DNA of 7,276 bases from Desulfotignum sp. (GTDB taxonomy: Bacteria > Desulfobacterota > Desulfobacteria > Desulfobacterales > Desulfobacteraceae), in assembly GCA_011390695.1 (NCBI GenBank), contig JAABRW010000225.1, positions 1 through 7,276 of the forward strand, given 5' to 3'. A model generated the notes under the pieces. It had not been told where the DNA came from, did not search any database, and worked only from the letters and a program-made list of their open reading frames with translations. A program made the position numbers and the translations under genes. This document shows positions 5,850-7,276 of this stretch, piece after piece (the first letter of the stretch is position 1; each line of letters begins with the position of its first letter).

Positions 5850-5993
5850 AAAAAGCCGTGTCTAACGTGTATAAAAAACAAACCGGATACATATGTGCTG
5901 GAAAACATCCAGTCAGTGTACAACCCATGAAAACAGAAAGTGCCAGAATCTGCTCCATCATATTAACCTTTTACAACATTTTAAGGATATCTT

Positions 5994-7276
5994 ATGGGAT
6001 TTTTTGAATACTTCTCTTCACAGGAAACAGAAAAAATTCATGCAGCCACCATGGCTGTATTGGAAAAAACCGGTATGCATTTCAAATACGCACCTGCCCT
6101 GGACCTGTTTAAAAAAGCAGGGTGCAAAGTGGACGGGGTGCGGGTGTATTTTACGAAAAAATTTGTGGAGGAACAGATAAAAAAAGCCCCGTCCCAATTC
6201 ACCCTGTATGCCAGAAACCCGGAAAAAAATGTGGTTATCGGCGGGGACAATATCGCATTCATGCCCTGCTACGGTGCCCCGTTTGTCAATTGTCTGGACC
6301 ATGGCCGGCGGTCCGGTACCCTGAAGGATTTTGAAAATTTTGCCAAACTGGCCTGTGCCATCCCCTATTTTGACATCACCGGCGGCATGATGGTGGAACC
6401 TAATGATATCCCTGTTGAAATACGCAATGCGGAACGTATTTATGCTGCCATGGTCCTGTCTGACAAGCCTTTCATGGGAGCCGGCACAGGCGGACCTGAT
6501 GCGGTGCAGACGCTGGATATGGCAGCCATGTTGTTCGGGGGAAGAGAGGAAATGGCAAAAAAACCGCCCTTTGTGAGCATTCTCACCAGCCTGACCCCCC
6601 TGGGGTTTGATGACAAAATGTGCGCCGGCATCATGGCCTATGCTGCAGCCGGCATGCCCCAGCTGATCTCTTCTCTGTCCATTGCCGGTGCCACCACCCC
6701 GGTGACCATGGAAGGCACCCTGGTGGTCCAGAATGCAGAGGTGCTGGCCGGCATCTGCCTGGCACAGCTGGTGAGAGAAGGGACCCCGGTGATCTTTGCC
6801 GGTTCATCTTCTGCCGCTGCCATGCATTACGGCACCCTGAGCATCGGTGCCCCTGAAATGGCGGTGAACACGGCCGCCACCGCCCAGATGGGGCGGTTCT
6901 ACAACCTGCCTTCCCGGGGCGGCGGGGCCCTGACCGATGCCAAAATGGTGGATTCCCAGGCCGGGTTTGAATCCATGATGAGCCTGCAGATGGCCTGTTT
7001 GAGCGGGATCAATTTTGTTTTGCATGCCGCCGGCATTCTGGAGGGGTATATGACCGCTTCCTATGAAAAATTCATGATCGATGCGGAAATGACGGGCATG
7101 TGCCGCCGCATCAAAAAAGGAGAGGATATCATCCCGGAAAAACTGGCCCTGGATGTGATCGACCAAGTGGGACCCGGCGGGGAATATCTCACCAACCGCC
7201 ACACATTTCAATATTTCAGATCAGAACTGTATGCTCCGCTTATGGAGGAACGCCGCAATTTTGATGCCTGGACCGC
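5994..7276 (+). CDS. MttB-superfamily corrinoid methyltransferase, non-pyrrolysine type (3' end beyond window)
   Basis: Enzymes of this family move a methyl group from a methylated amine (trimethylamine, glycine betaine, proline betaine, carnitine and similar) to the cobalamin of a partner corrinoid protein, in the cytoplasm. The 427 visible codons are open to the right edge; the family is usually about 470-500 residues, so roughly 50 or more are missing. Family features seen: N-terminal IHAATMAVLEKTG (15-27); FTLYARNP (about 69-76); a glycine-rich barrel core; the G-x-x-T-D-x-K...D-x-Q-A block (311-323); HAAG near 344-347 followed by ASYEKF; and H403-T-F...W426 near the C-terminus. There is no in-frame TAG, and the region expected to align with pyrrolysine of MttB (residue 334 in Methanosarcina) is covered, so this is a non-Pyl homologue such as MtgB, MtpB or MtcB; which one is not clear. 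The ATG has AAGGA (5983-5987) 6 bases upstream. It is driven by a σ54 promoter; a corrinoid protein gene may follow outside the window. Confidence 0.92.
   Translation, partial: MGFFEYFSSQETEKIHAATMAVLEKTGMHFKYAPALDLFKKAGCKVDGVRVYFTKKFVEEQIKKAPSQFTLYARNPEKNVVIGGDNIAFMPCYGAPFVNCLDHGRRSGTLKDFENFAKLACAIPYFDITGGMMVEPNDIPVEIRNAERIYAAMVLSDKPFMGAGTGGPDAVQTLDMAAMLFGGREEMAKKPPFVSILTSLTPLGFDDKMCAGIMAYAAAGMPQLISSLSIAGATTPVTMEGTLVVQNAEVLAGICLAQLVREGTPVIFAGSSSAAAMHYGTLSIGAPEMAVNTAATAQMGRFYNLPSRGGGALTDAKMVDSQAGFESMMSLQMACLSGINFVLHAAGILEGYMTASYEKFMIDAEMTGMCRRIKKGEDIIPEKLALDVIDQVGPGGEYLTNRHTFQYFRSELYAPLMEERRNFDAWT

Larger units (their letters stand above)
5602..5993. other. 392-base divergent regulatory region between the activator and the methyltransferase gene
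   Basis: No convincing gene lies here. It holds the regulator's upstream region, very AT-rich with long T and A runs and no convincing -35/-10 pair that I could pick out; two TTTTGATGATTT repeats; a GC-rich dyad; the σ54 promoter of the methyltransferase; and then an untranslated leader of about 130 bases. The leader contains a weak hairpin (CTGGA 5898-5902 with TCCAG 5908-5912). The AT-rich part would be expected to be intrinsically curved, which suits DNA looping between enhancer and promoter. Confidence 0.7.

Noticed and set aside
5810..6007. A 65-codon GTG-started frame, and an inner 26-codon ATG frame from 5927, across the methyltransferase leader
   Set aside because: The longer one spans the σ54 promoter, neither has a ribosome binding site, and both overlap the methyltransferase start in another frame.
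6018..6302. Antisense open frames opposite the methyltransferase, here and at 6804-7211
   Set aside because: They lie opposite a continuous family-matching reading frame and have no start signals or recognisable domains.
1..7276. CRISPR arrays, tRNA or rRNA genes, insertion sequences and phage genes
   Set aside because: No regularly spaced repeats, no cloverleaf-like or rRNA-like sequence, and no transposase or integrase motifs were seen.

Overview
The window looks like accessory metabolic DNA from an anaerobic, σ54-rich bacterium, most plausibly a sulfate reducer of the Desulfobacterota (Desulfobacteraceae-like). This is inferred from gene content: an MttB-superfamily methyltransferase, a PAS/AAA+/Fis-type σ54 activator and a Liv-type ABC transporter. 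GC-rich coding sequence alternating with very AT-rich spacers fits this. No 16S gene or other taxonomic marker is present, so the placement is tentative.

Layout: positions 1-3893 hold a branched-chain-amino-acid-type (HAAT/Liv) ABC transporter operon, all on the minus strand. It reads, in transcription order, periplasmic binding protein (3893-2634), LivG ATPase (2548-1820), LivF ATPase (1791-1084), LivH permease (1060-32), then the first bases of another gene, probably livM, leaving the window at its left edge. A 13-bp perfect hairpin separates the binding-protein gene from the rest. Upstream, also on the minus strand, lies a PAS-AAA+-HTH σ54-dependent regulator (5601-4168). Divergent from it, on the plus strand, a non-pyrrolysine MttB-family methyltransferase starts at 5994 and runs off the right edge after 427 codons.

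The unifying observation is a pair of well-formed -24/-12 (σ54) promoters. One (minus strand, 3979-3964) lies in front of the transporter operon; the other (plus strand, 5834-5849) lies in front of the methyltransferase. Both have the exact GG-N10-GC geometry, and the σ54 activator gene sits between them. The simplest reading is one regulon: the regulator senses a compound through its PAS domain and switches on both its uptake system and a corrinoid-dependent demethylase. A quaternary or tertiary amine (betaine-like) substrate is a reasonable inference from the MttB family, but nothing here identifies it.

Two details stand out inside the transporter. LivG has lost the canonical ABC signature (LNTVQ where LSxGQ is expected) while keeping its other catalytic motifs. 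The binding protein is unusually rich in tryptophan (12 in 419 residues). The regulatory spacers also hold a GC-rich dyad, a repeated 13-mer and repeated IHF-like TTTTGATGA elements.
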